From assembly GCA_015665415.1 (NCBI GenBank), contig JADFAE010000030.1, positions 1-64,000 on the forward strand: 64,000 nt of DNA, read 5' to 3'. Below are positions 52,835 through 61,989 of this stretch, in pieces. Below the pieces are notes generated by a model that worked only from the letters and a program-made list of their open reading frames with translations, was not told where the DNA came from and did not search any database. Source of the DNA: Roseobacter sp. GTDB taxonomy: Bacteria > Pseudomonadota > Alphaproteobacteria > Rhodobacterales > Rhodobacteraceae. Positions within the stretch are counted from its first letter, which is position 1; each line of letters starts with the position of its first letter. Both the position numbers and the translations under genes were made by a program.

Positions 52835-54212
52835 CCTGTTCATCTCCCATCTGGGCATCGCGCCACCAACAACCAATCAAGAGCTCCTTGAATTCGGCGT
52901 AGGTACGGTCAAAAGTCTCACGACCGCGCACATAGGTATCGCGGTTGAAGTCACGGTAGTCGGCCTCGTAGATCCCGTTCACCTGCTCCCCAGCCTGCCC
53001 CACCAAAGCGGTGTAGTCCTGCCGGTAGGCATTCATGAAATCGCCAAAATAGGCCTGGATCACATTGGCCATATCGGTTTGTTGGCTGGCGTCAAAACGG
53101 GTGACAATGGCGCGTACAACATCCCATTCGAATTTGATTTCTGGCAAACCCGCCGCACGTTGGGCTGTGTTCTCTCCATCCTCAATAGAGGCAAACGTGG
53201 TGTAGAGCATGTCAAAGAACCGCCCGGTGCTGTCGAACTCCAGATAAGACGCACCAAGGGGAACCAGCAGAATATCCGCCGCCGCCAGGGCATTGATGGT
53301 CAGATACCCAAGTGCCGGAGGCGTATCGAGAAAGACAACATCATATTGGTCAAGGATGCTCTCATCCTCTAGAAAATTGGTCAGACCATCCCACAGCGGC
53401 CAGCTGCGCAACCCCATACGCCAGACCGGGATCTGGAACTCGGCCCAATAGAGGTTCAGCTGAGCGCCAATCAGATCGATATTGGGCCAATGAGTTTTCT
53501 GAATGACATCCTGCGGCGTGGTCTTCAGCGCTTCTTGCAGGGTCTCATCCAGTGGGATTTCGGGCTGTCGTGCAGCGGCGCGGACCTCGTTTTCTGCCGT
53601 CACCGCCTTGGCGTAGTCTTTGGCCACCAGCGGGAATACGGTCTGCCATTCATCTGCGACTTTGCCCCCCATGATGGAAGTCATTGACCCCTGGCTATCA
53701 AGATCGATCACCAGCACCTTGTAGCCATCCAGTGCCGCCGACATCGCCAGATGGGCGGCGGTGGAGGTCTTGCCAACGCCGCCTTTGAAATTAGCGACCG
53801 CAACAACCTTGGCCGGCAGGCCCTCGGGCCGGTAAGGTAGATATTCCTTGGTGCTGACGCCCTCGCTGTTGAAATGCTGACGCAGGGCCAAGACTTCTTC
53901 GAGAGTGAACCATTTTGAGCCGCCTTCACCTTCGCCCTGGGGAAGGTCGGGATTTGCCTTCAGAACCCGGCGTAGATGTGCGGGTGCCACCGGGATAAGA
54001 TATTTGGTGATTTCCCAAGTGGAGAATTTGCGCAAACGCTTTTGTCCGTCTGGCGCATATCCTCGACGCGCAAGATCCTCGCGCCCCTTTCCACAAAACG
54101 CAGCAGCTTTTGCAAAGCGGGCGGTGCCAATTGGATCAGGAAGCTTTTTTGCCGCCACCTCCGGATCGAGATTGAGATAGGGGGGCAGGGAGGGTGAGAG
54201 GGGTTTGCTCAT
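52827..54212 (-). CDS. parA: Plasmid partition ATPase ParA
   Basis: A ParA family ATPase of 461 residues, the long class with an N-terminal DNA-binding region. The deviant Walker A is VANFKGGVGKTSTAAHLA; the second motif is KVLVIDLDSQGSMTSIMGG and Walker B is DVVFLDTPPAL. The N-terminal 100 residues hold a helix-turn-helix-like stretch with RRVLKANPDLPQGEG that links it to the RepA/ParA plasmid types. The start is ATG 54212 with GAGG six bases ahead; a longer frame to 54281 is unlikely. The gene is transcribed away from the origin. Confidence 0.93.
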   Translation of the reverse strand: MSKPLSPSLPPYLNLDPEVAAKKLPDPIGTARFAKAAAFCGKGREDLARRGYAPDGQKRLRKFSTWEITKYLIPVAPAHLRRVLKANPDLPQGEGEGGSKWFTLEEVLALRQHFNSEGVSTKEYLPYRPEGLPAKVVAVANFKGGVGKTSTAAHLAMSAALDGYKVLVIDLDSQGSMTSIMGGKVADEWQTVFPLVAKDYAKAVTAENEVRAAARQPEIPLDETLQEALKTTPQDVIQKTHWPNIDLIGAQLNLYWAEFQIPVWRMGLRSWPLWDGLTNFLEDESILDQYDVVFLDTPPALGYLTINALAAADILLVPLGASYLEFDSTGRFFDMLYTTFASIEDGENTAQRAAGLPEIKFEWDVVRAIVTRFDASQQTDMANVIQAYFGDFMNAYRQDYTALVGQAGEQVNGIYEADYRDFNRDTYVRGRETFDRTYAEFKELLIGCWWRDAQMGDEQDG

Positions 54213-54328
54213 GGTGTCGCCTCGTAACATGTTCGCCTTTTCGACGTATATCGGTGAAACTAGCGGACATCCTGCAATCAATCCACCATCTATGAGATAA
54301 TTCTTGTGAAGGATGGGAAAAGATAACA

Positions 54329-54345
54329 GGTTTCGCGACGAAACC
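54329..54345. promoter_or_regulatory. 17-base palindrome, candidate parS site 2
   Basis: GGTTTCG-CGA-CGAAACC, in the noncoding region 117 bases upstream of the parA start. The arms are identical to the copies in parB and rep; the spacer differs by one base. Confidence 0.75.
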
Positions 54346-54463
54346 TAAAGAAATCATCAGAATAGGGCACAACATAGGTTTAGTATTTTTAGGGATTTTA
54401 GAGTCTTTGCTCCCAGATAGAACATATCTTTCAATCTGTTAGCTAGGTAGTGGCATCTGTAAA

Positions 54464-54559
54464 CAGGATGAAAGGTACCAGTTTGCAGGATCATAGGGAC
54501 CTAAATACGGTCGAATGGGTGCCCGGACGCGGGGAGACGGGCACCTGTTTTCAGGATGA
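54464..54559. repeat. Iteron-like repeats, candidate replication origin
   Basis: CAGGATGA (54464-54471), CAGGATCA (54486-54493) and CAGGATGA (54552-54559) are spaced by 22 and 66 bases, multiples of 22. The first two lie in longer similar units with GT-rich left ends and an AGG-ACC right end. GGTACC recurs at 54475, 54719 and 54766. Direct repeats beside a Rep_3 gene are the usual form of plasmid iterons. The whole 54213-54812 stretch holds no gene. Confidence 0.5.
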
Positions 54560-54812
54560 GTCTCCGGTCGATATCAGGCTCTCTCAAGGTGGTTTAGACC
54601 CTAAAGTGACTCTGAGGCTGTCAGATCCCAGTCATCTTCTCTGCCTCCTCCTTTTGGATCCTCCTGCCTCCTTCGGCGTTGGGTGATTCTCTTGGCTCAA
54701 TAGCAGTCCTGTATCTGGGTACCTTTGCCGAGGGACCTCAGGAACCTGAGCCAGATTGATCATTGGGTACCTTATATGTCATCATATGGAAAAAACAGAG
54801 CAGGCAAATACG

Positions 54813-56081
54813 ATGGGCGATTCTCAGATCGACATGGATTCACTGTCCGGTGCATTGCGGCGGGAGACGGTGAAAAAGAATGTGGCCGCGATCCACATCA
54901 GTGGCAAGCTGAGTCTGTTGCAGCGCAAGCTGTCCAATGTGCTTTTGCTCAATGCCTATGACGCCTTGACCACTGCCCAAAGCCACACCATCGACGCGCG
55001 CACATTGGCGACAATCGTCGGCTACAACTCAAATGATTTTGATACCCTGCGGGCCAGCCTGCGCGCCCTGGCGGAAACGGTGGCGGAATGGGATATGCTG
55101 GACGACAAGGGACGACAGGAATGGGGCGTGTCGTCGCTGCTTTCTTTTGCCAAGCTCAAGAATGGTGTCTGTGAATATGCCTATTCTCCGGCATTGGCGC
55201 AAAAGCTGCATGATCCCAAGATCTACGCGCTGATCAATGTCCACATTCAGCGCAATTTCAGCTCTGGTCACGGGTTGGCGCTTTATGAAAACTGCTACCG
55301 GTTTGTGCGTACGCGCTCCACCGGCTGGTGGAGCCTGGACACCTTCCGCAAGCTCATGGGGGTGGATGGATCCAGCTATTATGAGAGCTTCAAACACCTG
55401 AATGCCAAGATCATCAAACCGGCGGTGGCAGAGGTCAACAAGAGCTCTGACATCATCATTGAGCCTGAATTTCAAAAGAAGGGCAGGGCGGTGACCGAGA
55501 TCCGGTTTCTGATCAAGGCCAATCCTCAGATGGCGATGTTTCAGATCGACGACAGTGACGGTATGCGCAACCTGGCAACCTACAAGGCGTTGCGGAGGCA
55601 GGGGGTCTCGGATCGGCTGGCGCGGCAGTGGATCACCGAACATGGCGAAAGCTATGTGCAGCAAAAACTGTCGCTCATGCAGGAGCAGGACCGGGTAAAA
55701 AGCTCTGTTGGATATCTTTCGGCCGCGCTGCGCGATGATTATCAACCCAAACAGCCACCCGCCAGACCGGAACCCAGTGCAGAGGCGCAAGAGGCCGCGC
55801 GGCTGCGTGCACAGGAGGCTGCAGAAGAAGCGGCTGGTTTTTCTGCCCGACAGGCAGAACGGGCAGAGCGGGCCCGGCGGTTGGATCTGGTCGAAGAGTT
55901 GGTTTCGCGGCGAAACCCCACTCAGCGGGATGCGGACAGGCAGCTGTTCATGGCTGGACTTGAAGATGACCTGGAGCGCGAAAGCTTTCGCAGCCACGGA
56001 TGGCGGTCGGCGTTGAACGCTTCGGCGATCATTGCGTTCTGGCAGGATATGGAGCCGGACAGCTTTGAGGATCTGCCGTAA
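54813..56081 (+). CDS. repB: Plasmid replication initiator, Rep_3 (RepB) family
   Basis: A Rep_3 family initiator of about 422 residues that would bind iterons and open the origin. The winged-helix core is recognisable: KLSLLQRKLSNVLLLNAYDAL, then GLALYENCYRFVRTRSTGWWSLDTFRKLMGVDG and NAKIIKPAVAEVNKSSDIIIEPEF with KKGRAVTEIRFLI. A coiled-coil-like charged region (AEAQEAARLRAQEAAEEAAGFSARQAERA) follows near residue 340. The start at ATG 54813 was chosen because AGCAGG lies eight bases before; ATG 54786 has no such site. It is divergent from parA across the origin. A palindrome copy lies in its 3' part. Confidence 0.88.
   Translation: MGDSQIDMDSLSGALRRETVKKNVAAIHISGKLSLLQRKLSNVLLLNAYDALTTAQSHTIDARTLATIVGYNSNDFDTLRASLRALAETVAEWDMLDDKGRQEWGVSSLLSFAKLKNGVCEYAYSPALAQKLHDPKIYALINVHIQRNFSSGHGLALYENCYRFVRTRSTGWWSLDTFRKLMGVDGSSYYESFKHLNAKIIKPAVAEVNKSSDIIIEPEFQKKGRAVTEIRFLIKANPQMAMFQIDDSDGMRNLATYKALRRQGVSDRLARQWITEHGESYVQQKLSLMQEQDRVKSSVGYLSAALRDDYQPKQPPARPEPSAEAQEAARLRAQEAAEEAAGFSARQAERAERARRLDLVEELVSRRNPTQRDADRQLFMAGLEDDLERESFRSHGWRSALNASAIIAFWQDMEPDSFEDLP
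55901..55917. promoter_or_regulatory. 17-base palindrome, candidate parS site 3
   Basis: GGTTTCG-CGG-CGAAACC, inside the 3' part of the Rep_3 gene and identical to the copy in parB. Its presence in two coding genes suggests selection beyond protein sequence. Confidence 0.7.
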
Positions 56082-56111
56082 CAGGGCGCACAAGGGTCAC
56101 AGCAGGGCCAC

Positions 56112-57353
56112 TCATCGCAACATCGCCGAGTTTAGGGCGGCACTGGGAAAACAGGTGGATGCTGAGCCTTGCTGCTGCTGCCAACGGCCAATTGCGCGCC
56201 GGGTCTTGAACCCCACCAGCCCATCTGCGCCGCCGACATCATGGCCCAGCCCCTCCAGATGGCGCTGGATGGCGGCAATATCGGACCGATACAGTCGGTC
56301 CAATGGTTGCCAACGGGCGGAGAAATCTCCGACGCCAAACTGGATCCGGTCCCCGACATGGCCAACAAACAGCGCGTAGAGATCGCTTTTGTTGTAGTCT
56401 TTCAGCAAATAAAAGTTCGGCGTCACCAGAAAGGCGGGGCCCAATCGCCCGGCGGGCATCATCAAATAGCCCTCTCCGGCGCGCTCTGCTGCGGGAAAGG
56501 CGCGGCCAGAGATGCGCTTGACGCCCAGATCCTCCCAGGCGGCGATGCTGCGCCCTTGGTCTGGTCCCGCCTCGGTGCACGACAGCCCATCCGGAACGGT
56601 GACTTCAAAGCCCCAATCACGGCCGCTTTGCCAGCCATGTTGGGCCAGAAAATGCCCGATCGACATCAGGGTATCGGCCTCAGAACGCCAGATGTCGGCC
56701 CGCTGGTCGCCATCTCCATCGCGGGAATATTCCAGGAAATTTCTGGGCATGAATTGGGGCTGCCCCAGGGCCCCGGCCCAGCTGCTTTTCATGCGAGAGG
56801 CCGGGACATGGCCCGCCTCGGCAATCTGCAAGGCGGCGATAAGTTCCGCGCTGAAATAGGGTGCGCGGGTGCTCATAAAGGCCTTGGTGCCCAGAACGCG
56901 AAACACATTATGGGGGATCTTGGCCCGCCCATAGGCGCTTTCGCGGCCCCAGATCGCCAGGATGATCCGTCCGGGAACGCCTGTCACCTGTTCAACACGG
57001 GCGAGGGTGCTGGCATGCTGACGCGCCATTTGCCGCCCAACCGAAGTGGCCCCATCCAAGCCACCCCGGCTGAAGTATTTGGCAGGCGCACCAAATTCAG
57101 CCTGGCGTTGCTCTTTGGGCACCCGTGGTTTGCTGCCCGGCGGGACCAGATCGGGCAGGTCCCAATTGAGGGTGACGCCGGAAAAGGCCGTTTTGAAAAC
57201 CCTGCGCGAGACCCCTGCCGCCTGGGCCTGGGGCCAGATCTCCTGTTGCAGCCAGGTCTGAAACTGCCGTTCCACCTTGGCGCGGTTCAAGGCAGAGGCG
57301 GGCTGCGCCAATAGGCAAAGGGCAGAAACAAGAACAAGAAAGCGCAGGATCAT
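56112..57353 (-). CDS. Lytic murein transglycosylase, MltB family
   Basis: A peptidoglycan-cleaving enzyme of 413 residues. A signal peptide (MILRFLVLVSALCLLAQP, then ASA) precedes the SLT_2 domain, whose catalytic glutamate is in AIWGRESAYGRAKI; SSWAGALGQPQFMPRNFLEYSRDGDG is the signature. The last 60 residues form a peptidoglycan-binding domain (IQRHLEGLGHDVGGADGLVGFKTRRAIGRWQ). ATG 57353 is preferred over a start at 57389. It converges with the rep gene and is one of two such enzymes in this part of the window. Confidence 0.9.
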   Translation of the reverse strand: MILRFLVLVSALCLLAQPASALNRAKVERQFQTWLQQEIWPQAQAAGVSRRVFKTAFSGVTLNWDLPDLVPPGSKPRVPKEQRQAEFGAPAKYFSRGGLDGATSVGRQMARQHASTLARVEQVTGVPGRIILAIWGRESAYGRAKIPHNVFRVLGTKAFMSTRAPYFSAELIAALQIAEAGHVPASRMKSSWAGALGQPQFMPRNFLEYSRDGDGDQRADIWRSEADTLMSIGHFLAQHGWQSGRDWGFEVTVPDGLSCTEAGPDQGRSIAAWEDLGVKRISGRAFPAAERAGEGYLMMPAGRLGPAFLVTPNFYLLKDYNKSDLYALFVGHVGDRIQFGVGDFSARWQPLDRLYRSDIAAIQRHLEGLGHDVGGADGLVGFKTRRAIGRWQQQQGSASTCFPSAALNSAMLR

Positions 57354-57437
57354 TGAAGGGCTCCGGCAAGGCAAGGGGCTGATCCCCAACCTAGCCCTGC
57401 GGAGGATGAAAATTCCAGTTCCGATTGCGGGCCGGTG

Positions 57438-58421
57438 TCAAAGGGCAAACCGGACAAGAAAGGAAGCCCCCTGGCTGCTGGGCTGAAGGGTGATCTGTGC
57501 ACCGTGCACCCCCAGCATATTGCGCAGGATCGCCAGCCCCATACCGGTGCCGCCCTTGCCGCGTTTGGTGGTGAAAAACGGATCAAAGATCTGTCTGGCA
57601 TTGCCGGCAGAGATGCCGCTGCCATCGTCGGAAATTTCCAATGTCACCTCTGTCGGCTGTTGCACCACGGTGAGGGTCACAGATTTGGCCCCATGTTCCC
57701 GGGCGTTGCTCTGCAGGTGGGTCAGCAGAATCCTCAACCCCGCATCGGCGAGCGGGATCGGATGATCCTCTCCCGTAAGCATGATGTCGAGATCGGGGAA
57801 GGTTTCCTTCAGCCAGGGCCTCTGCGAACCAAGGGTGCTTTTGCCGTGATGGCGGATCTCGCGGGCGCGGGCAACGTCGCGCAGGGCCGCCAATTGCGTC
57901 TCGATCTGCTGGGTTGCCCCCAGGATCTGTTGCAGCAATTGTTGGTCCTGAGGGGGAAGACCCTCACCATCTTCGATCAGTTCGGCGGCGGCACGGATCG
58001 CCGAAACCGGGGTTTTGATCTCGTGGCTGACATGGTCGGTAAAGCTGCGAATGGTGATCTCTCGATTGCGCAGATGATCCGCCATTTCCACCACACTCCG
58101 GGCCATGTGGTGCAACTCCTTGGTTCCGGAATGGTATGGAATATCAGTGTGTTGGCTGGGATCTTCGCGCATTTTTGCCGCATAGGTCTGAAGATTGCGA
58201 ATGGGTGTGATCAACAGCCGTACCAAAAGCACGCCCAGACAGGCTGTTGCCAGTAGGATCAGCGCCGCCAAAATTGCTGCTGCATTGCGAAAGCCGATCT
58301 CCGGTCCAAGGTATCGTAGCGCCACCAAACCGATCAGCGACAGAATAAGGGTGCCAAGCAGACCGCCGCCAAGCACCAGCGCCAGGGTTGGCCGCCATTT
58401 TTGAACCAGCCGTGGCCTCAT
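57438..58421 (-). CDS. Sensor histidine kinase
   Basis: A membrane histidine kinase of 327 residues. Two hydrophobic segments (near 10-35 and 45-70) are followed by a HAMP-like linker, then the phosphoacceptor box SFTDHVSHEIKTPVSAIRAA. The ATPase boxes are QSNAREHG (N), DDGSGIS (G1) and GGTGMGLAIL (G2). The sensor part is minimal, with hardly any periplasmic loop, so it may detect a membrane signal or act with the DUF4173 protein. ATGA overlap with the response-regulator gene shows they are made together. Confidence 0.9.
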   Translation of the reverse strand: MRPRLVQKWRPTLALVLGGGLLGTLILSLIGLVALRYLGPEIGFRNAAAILAALILLATACLGVLLVRLLITPIRNLQTYAAKMREDPSQHTDIPYHSGTKELHHMARSVVEMADHLRNREITIRSFTDHVSHEIKTPVSAIRAAAELIEDGEGLPPQDQQLLQQILGATQQIETQLAALRDVARAREIRHHGKSTLGSQRPWLKETFPDLDIMLTGEDHPIPLADAGLRILLTHLQSNAREHGAKSVTLTVVQQPTEVTLEISDDGSGISAGNARQIFDPFFTTKRGKGGTGMGLAILRNMLGVHGAQITLQPSSQGASFLVRFAL

Positions 58422-59095
58422 GCGGGCAGGGCCCTGAGGCGGATGCCGACCGCATGCAAGGTCTCGATCGGGTCAGACCCGCCAGCGTCGTGCAGCTTGG
58501 CGCGCAGGTTGCGCAGATGGCTGTCGAGGGTGCGATCCGAAACCTGGCTGCCGGCCCCCCAGATCTGGGTAATCAACTCTGCCCGGCTGCGGATGCGGGC
58601 CGGGTCCTGCAACAAAAGGGTCAGGATCGATTGTTCCTTGGCGGTGAGGGCGACTTCGCGGCCTGAAACCATGCAGCGATGGCCGCTGGGGTCGAGGCTA
58701 AGTAGACCATGAGCAAGCAGCGTTGAAGGGTTGGGCGATTGGGTGCGTTTCAGGATGGCGCGAATGCGGGCGACCAGCTCGCGCGGGCTAAAGGGTTTGG
58801 TGACATAGTCATCGGCCCCGAGTTCCAGCCCCAAAATACAGTCTACCTCATCATCGCGGGCGGTGAGAAACAGGATCGGCACCTGCGAGCGTTGCCGAAT
58901 GCGGCGGCAGACCTCAAACCCGTCCAATTCCGGCAGCCCGATGTCGAGCACGATGAGGTCCGGCGCGTCACGACTGGCGTGAAGTAGCGCCTCTTGTCCG
59001 TCGGCGGCGGTGATCACCTGCCAGCCTGCCCGCTCCAGCGCGATGCGGACCAGTTCGCGCAGGCGCGGATCGTCGTCGACCAGTAGAATTCTCAT
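58418..59095 (-). CDS. OmpR/PhoB-family response regulator
   Basis: A response regulator of 225 residues. The receiver has the acidic pair in ILLVDDDPRL, the phosphorylation aspartate in LIVLDIGLPELDG and the lysine in YVTKPFSPREL. The C-terminal winged helix includes LTAKEQSILTLLLQDPARIRSRAELITQIWG and DRTLDSHLRNLRAKL. ATG 59095 overlaps the DUF4173 gene stop codon. A longer frame to 59602 lies inside that gene and is rejected. It acts with the kinase encoded next. Confidence 0.93.
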   Translation of the reverse strand: MRILLVDDDPRLRELVRIALERAGWQVITAADGQEALLHASRDAPDLIVLDIGLPELDGFEVCRRIRQRSQVPILFLTARDDEVDCILGLELGADDYVTKPFSPRELVARIRAILKRTQSPNPSTLLAHGLLSLDPSGHRCMVSGREVALTAKEQSILTLLLQDPARIRSRAELITQIWGAGSQVSDRTLDSHLRNLRAKLHDAGGSDPIETLHAVGIRLRALPA

Positions 59096-60651
59096 GGGGC
59101 TTTGTCCGCTGCCGAGGTGTTGTCCAAATCGTTCCCAGCATAGGAAGTTACCCACCAGGTGCGAAAGCCCCATTCGCGCCAATTTCTTTGATCCTGGGCG
59201 ATCTGCCAGCAGCTGGTGAAATCCTGTGGTACGGTGGGGTAGGGTTTGGCCAGTTGCGCCTCCTTGATGCCTGATGCCGCCAGCGGGCCGAGAGAGCACA
59301 GATAGGGCCAATCGGGTGCGTGCTTGGATGTCATACTGAGATTCTGATGCGCGATCAGGCTGGCAAAATTGACAAAGGAACACAGATAGAGGGTGCCCAG
59401 ACCCAGTGCTGCGCAGCGTTGCAGCAGCCAGGGGTTCGACCGCGCCTTGAGGATCTGCCACGCGGTGAGCAGCAGGCCCGCGACCACCAGCCCGATCCAG
59501 ATCATCGCATAGGTGCGCAGATAGGTGAGGCCAAAGCTCTCCACGTAGAGGTCGAGCCGCAATAGCGAAGTCAGGCCAAGCAGCGCATTCTGTCCCAGCC
59601 ACAGCATCATCAGCGGCTTGAGACTGGAGTGGTTGTTTAGATAGGGGCGTGCAGCAAGGGCAAATGCCCCAGCCAGCATGGCGGTTGCCAGCAAGGGGTA
59701 GGCGCCGCGGTGGGCATAACTTGCCAGTGTCATACCCTTGGGCAGTTCCGCGCCGACAAAAAGAATCGAAAGATCCATGGCGCTTTGCGCCATCAGGATC
59801 AGATTGAACACCAGAAGGGCGCGCAACACGGACCCGGGGTTAAGACCCAGGGTGAGCTTCCGGCGGCCAGGGGCTTGGTCTGTAGCGGTGGATTTTGAGG
59901 GGAGAGGGGCTGGCTCAATCAGAAAGGGCCAGATCAACAGCGCTGTACCGCACCAGAATAGGGCGCGGCGCAACAGAGCCGCCAGATCGAGATCAAAATC
60001 GAACAGATCAGCCAGCTGGTGTTCCAGTACTGGGTTTGCCTCGAGCAGCAGCGTCACAAGGATCAACGCGCCACCGGTCGGAAAAGCCCAGTTGCGCATG
60101 TGGTGTTTCAGCGTTGAAGTAGTTGGTTTTCTGGGGCCTTGCTGGCGCAGGCTTGCAATCAGGCTCTGCAGGCCGGACAGGGGCAGGGCCCGCAGCAACC
60201 GCAGCGCAGCATTGGGCACGGCAGGAAACAAGGCTCCATCGGGCAGATGCAGCCAGGCCACTGCGCAGATCAGACCCAGCAGCTGGAATGCCAGGGACAG
60301 CGCCTGGAAATGCTCGATCGCCGGTAGGCTGGTGAGTACCAATATCAGCGCTGCTCCGTTTGGTGTGCGCAGGGGGCGTCTGATCCAGAGGGCCGCCAGA
60401 AACAGGGCGCCGGCAAACAGGGGCAGCGACAGGCCGGGCGCATAGGTCCAAAACAGCCAATCCGCGAGGGCAACCAGAATGACCAGGGCCAGCAGGGTAG
60501 GGCGGATCTTGCCCGCATGCGCGGTCCAACCGGACTGGGAATGGGGCATATATGTCGTGTTGGGCTCTGCCTCGGGGCTGTCGCCAACCAGCCACCAGCC
60601 GTCTTGTTTGAGAGACGCGGGGACGCCGCGGACACTGAATTCACTTGTCAT
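59092..60651 (-). CDS. DUF4173-type polytopic membrane protein
   Basis: A membrane protein of 519 residues with about eleven to thirteen hydrophobic segments. The block ELPKGMTLASYAHRGAYPLLATAMLAGAFALAARP is the DUF4173 family landmark, followed by LWLGQNALLGLTSLLRLDLYVESFGLTYLRTYAMIW. The last 80 residues form a soluble region with two tryptophan-rich stretches. Function unknown. It is the first gene of a three-gene operon with the response regulator and kinase, by ATGA overlap, so it may be the sensor input or a target of the pair. Confidence 0.8.
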   Translation of the reverse strand: MTSEFSVRGVPASLKQDGWWLVGDSPEAEPNTTYMPHSQSGWTAHAGKIRPTLLALVILVALADWLFWTYAPGLSLPLFAGALFLAALWIRRPLRTPNGAALILVLTSLPAIEHFQALSLAFQLLGLICAVAWLHLPDGALFPAVPNAALRLLRALPLSGLQSLIASLRQQGPRKPTTSTLKHHMRNWAFPTGGALILVTLLLEANPVLEHQLADLFDFDLDLAALLRRALFWCGTALLIWPFLIEPAPLPSKSTATDQAPGRRKLTLGLNPGSVLRALLVFNLILMAQSAMDLSILFVGAELPKGMTLASYAHRGAYPLLATAMLAGAFALAARPYLNNHSSLKPLMMLWLGQNALLGLTSLLRLDLYVESFGLTYLRTYAMIWIGLVVAGLLLTAWQILKARSNPWLLQRCAALGLGTLYLCSFVNFASLIAHQNLSMTSKHAPDWPYLCSLGPLAASGIKEAQLAKPYPTVPQDFTSCWQIAQDQRNWREWGFRTWWVTSYAGNDLDNTSAADKAP

Positions 60652-60837
60652 CTTCTGCTCCGGATCTATGGGTTTTCAAGAGCTATGACATGCGGATCGC
60701 GCAGAGCTTTCTGAGGAGATGTGCAGGACCTGTGCAGATATGCATCCTGCTTCGGCGAGAAGGAGCCCATCCGAAGGCGGGGCGGATTGCAAGCTGATTG
60801 AGATGCGCTAGGGTGAGTGAAAACAGCGGGCAGAGAT

Positions 60838-61989
60838 ATGGATTTCAGCAGACGGTACTTTGGATTTGGGCTGGCCGCCTTTGGCCTGACGGCTTGCGGC
60901 AATGTCACACAAGCCAACCAGCGCAGCGCGCCGGTGGCCAAGGCTGGCCTGCCTGCAGATCTGCGCCCCACGGCCAATGCGGGCTATGACGCCTGGGTTG
61001 AGGGGTTTCAAAAGCGCGCCATCGCACAGGGCATATCTGAGGCGACCCTGCGCGCAGGATTTCGCAACACCGGCTATCTGCCTGGGGTGATCAAGCGGGA
61101 TCGCAATCAGACAGAGTTTAAACGCACGCTCGAAGATTACCTGTCGATTGCGGTTTCCGATGAGCGCGTCAGCAAGGGGCGCGCGGCCTTTGCCAAGCAT
61201 CAGGGCACCCTGCAGGCGCTGGAGACCAAATACGGTGTTGATGCCTCGATTATTGCGGCCATCTGGGGGCTTGAGAGCTTTTATGGCGAGCGGCGTGGCG
61301 ATGTTTCGGTGATCTCGGCGACCTCGACCCTGGCCTATGATGGCCGGCGGGGGGCGTTTTTTGAAAAGCAGCTGATTGCGGCGCTCAAGATCCTGCAGAA
61401 TGGTGACATCACCGCGTCGCGGATGACAGGCAGCTGGGCGGGGGCCATGGGACATACCCAGTTCATTCCCACCTCCTATCAGGCCTTTGCGGTGGATTTC
61501 ACTGGCGACGGGCGGCGCGACATCTGGTCCGAAGATCCGACGGATGCGCTGGCCTCGACGGCGGCCTATCTGGCGCGCAATGGCTGGACCCGTGGATCCA
61601 ATTGGGGCCGCGAGGTCACCAGCGGCACCGGGACCGGCGCGGTCATTCAGCCGCAGGAGGGGGGGCCGCGTTTTGCAGTTACCGGCAATTTCCGTGCCAT
61701 CAAGCGTTACAATAATTCGGATGCCTATGCCATTGGCGTGGGTCATTTGGCGGATCGCATTGCTGGGGGCCCGCCGTTGCGCGGCACATTCCCGCCGGAT
61801 GCCAATGGTCTGACCAAGGAGGATCGGGTTGCGCTGCAACTGCGGCTGACAGCCAAGGGTTTTGACACGGGCGGGGCTGATGGCGTTCTGGGTCCCAAAA
61901 GCCAGGCCGCGATCCGTGCCTATCAGTCCAGTATTGGACAAGCTGCGACGGGGCTGCCTTCTCCTGAGCTGTTGCGCAGCCTGGGCTGA
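60838..61989 (+). CDS. Lytic murein transglycosylase, MltB family lipoprotein
   Basis: A second MltB-type enzyme of 383 residues. The signal (MDFSRRYFGFGLAAFGLTAC) ends in a lipobox (LTAC), so this one is a lipoprotein, unlike the soluble paralogue at 56112. The catalytic glutamate is in AAIWGLESFYGERRGD and the signature in GSWAGAMGHTQFIPTSYQAFAVDFTGDG. A C-terminal peptidoglycan-binding domain follows (LRLTAKGFDTGGADGVLGPKSQAAIRAYQSS). It is divergent from the DUF4173 gene by about 190 bases, so the cell-envelope theme brackets the two-component system. Confidence 0.92.
   Translation: MDFSRRYFGFGLAAFGLTACGNVTQANQRSAPVAKAGLPADLRPTANAGYDAWVEGFQKRAIAQGISEATLRAGFRNTGYLPGVIKRDRNQTEFKRTLEDYLSIAVSDERVSKGRAAFAKHQGTLQALETKYGVDASIIAAIWGLESFYGERRGDVSVISATSTLAYDGRRGAFFEKQLIAALKILQNGDITASRMTGSWAGAMGHTQFIPTSYQAFAVDFTGDGRRDIWSEDPTDALASTAAYLARNGWTRGSNWGREVTSGTGTGAVIQPQEGGPRFAVTGNFRAIKRYNNSDAYAIGVGHLADRIAGGPPLRGTFPPDANGLTKEDRVALQLRLTAKGFDTGGADGVLGPKSQAAIRAYQSSIGQAATGLPSPELLRSLG

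Noticed and set aside
54450-54686. Frame of 78 residues in the origin region
   Set aside because: It lies across the iteron-like repeats, without a ribosome site or family motif.
51767-56081. RepABC-type replication module
   Set aside because: In repABC all three genes run in one direction; here rep is divergent from parAB and belongs to Rep_3.
58418-59602. Longer response-regulator start at 59602
   Set aside because: The extra 169 residues are inside the DUF4173 gene and look non-coding; ATG 59095 in ATGA overlap is better.
57438-60651. CreBCD-type system
   Set aside because: The order of membrane protein, regulator and kinase suggests it, but the membrane protein carries the DUF4173 block and not CreD motifs.
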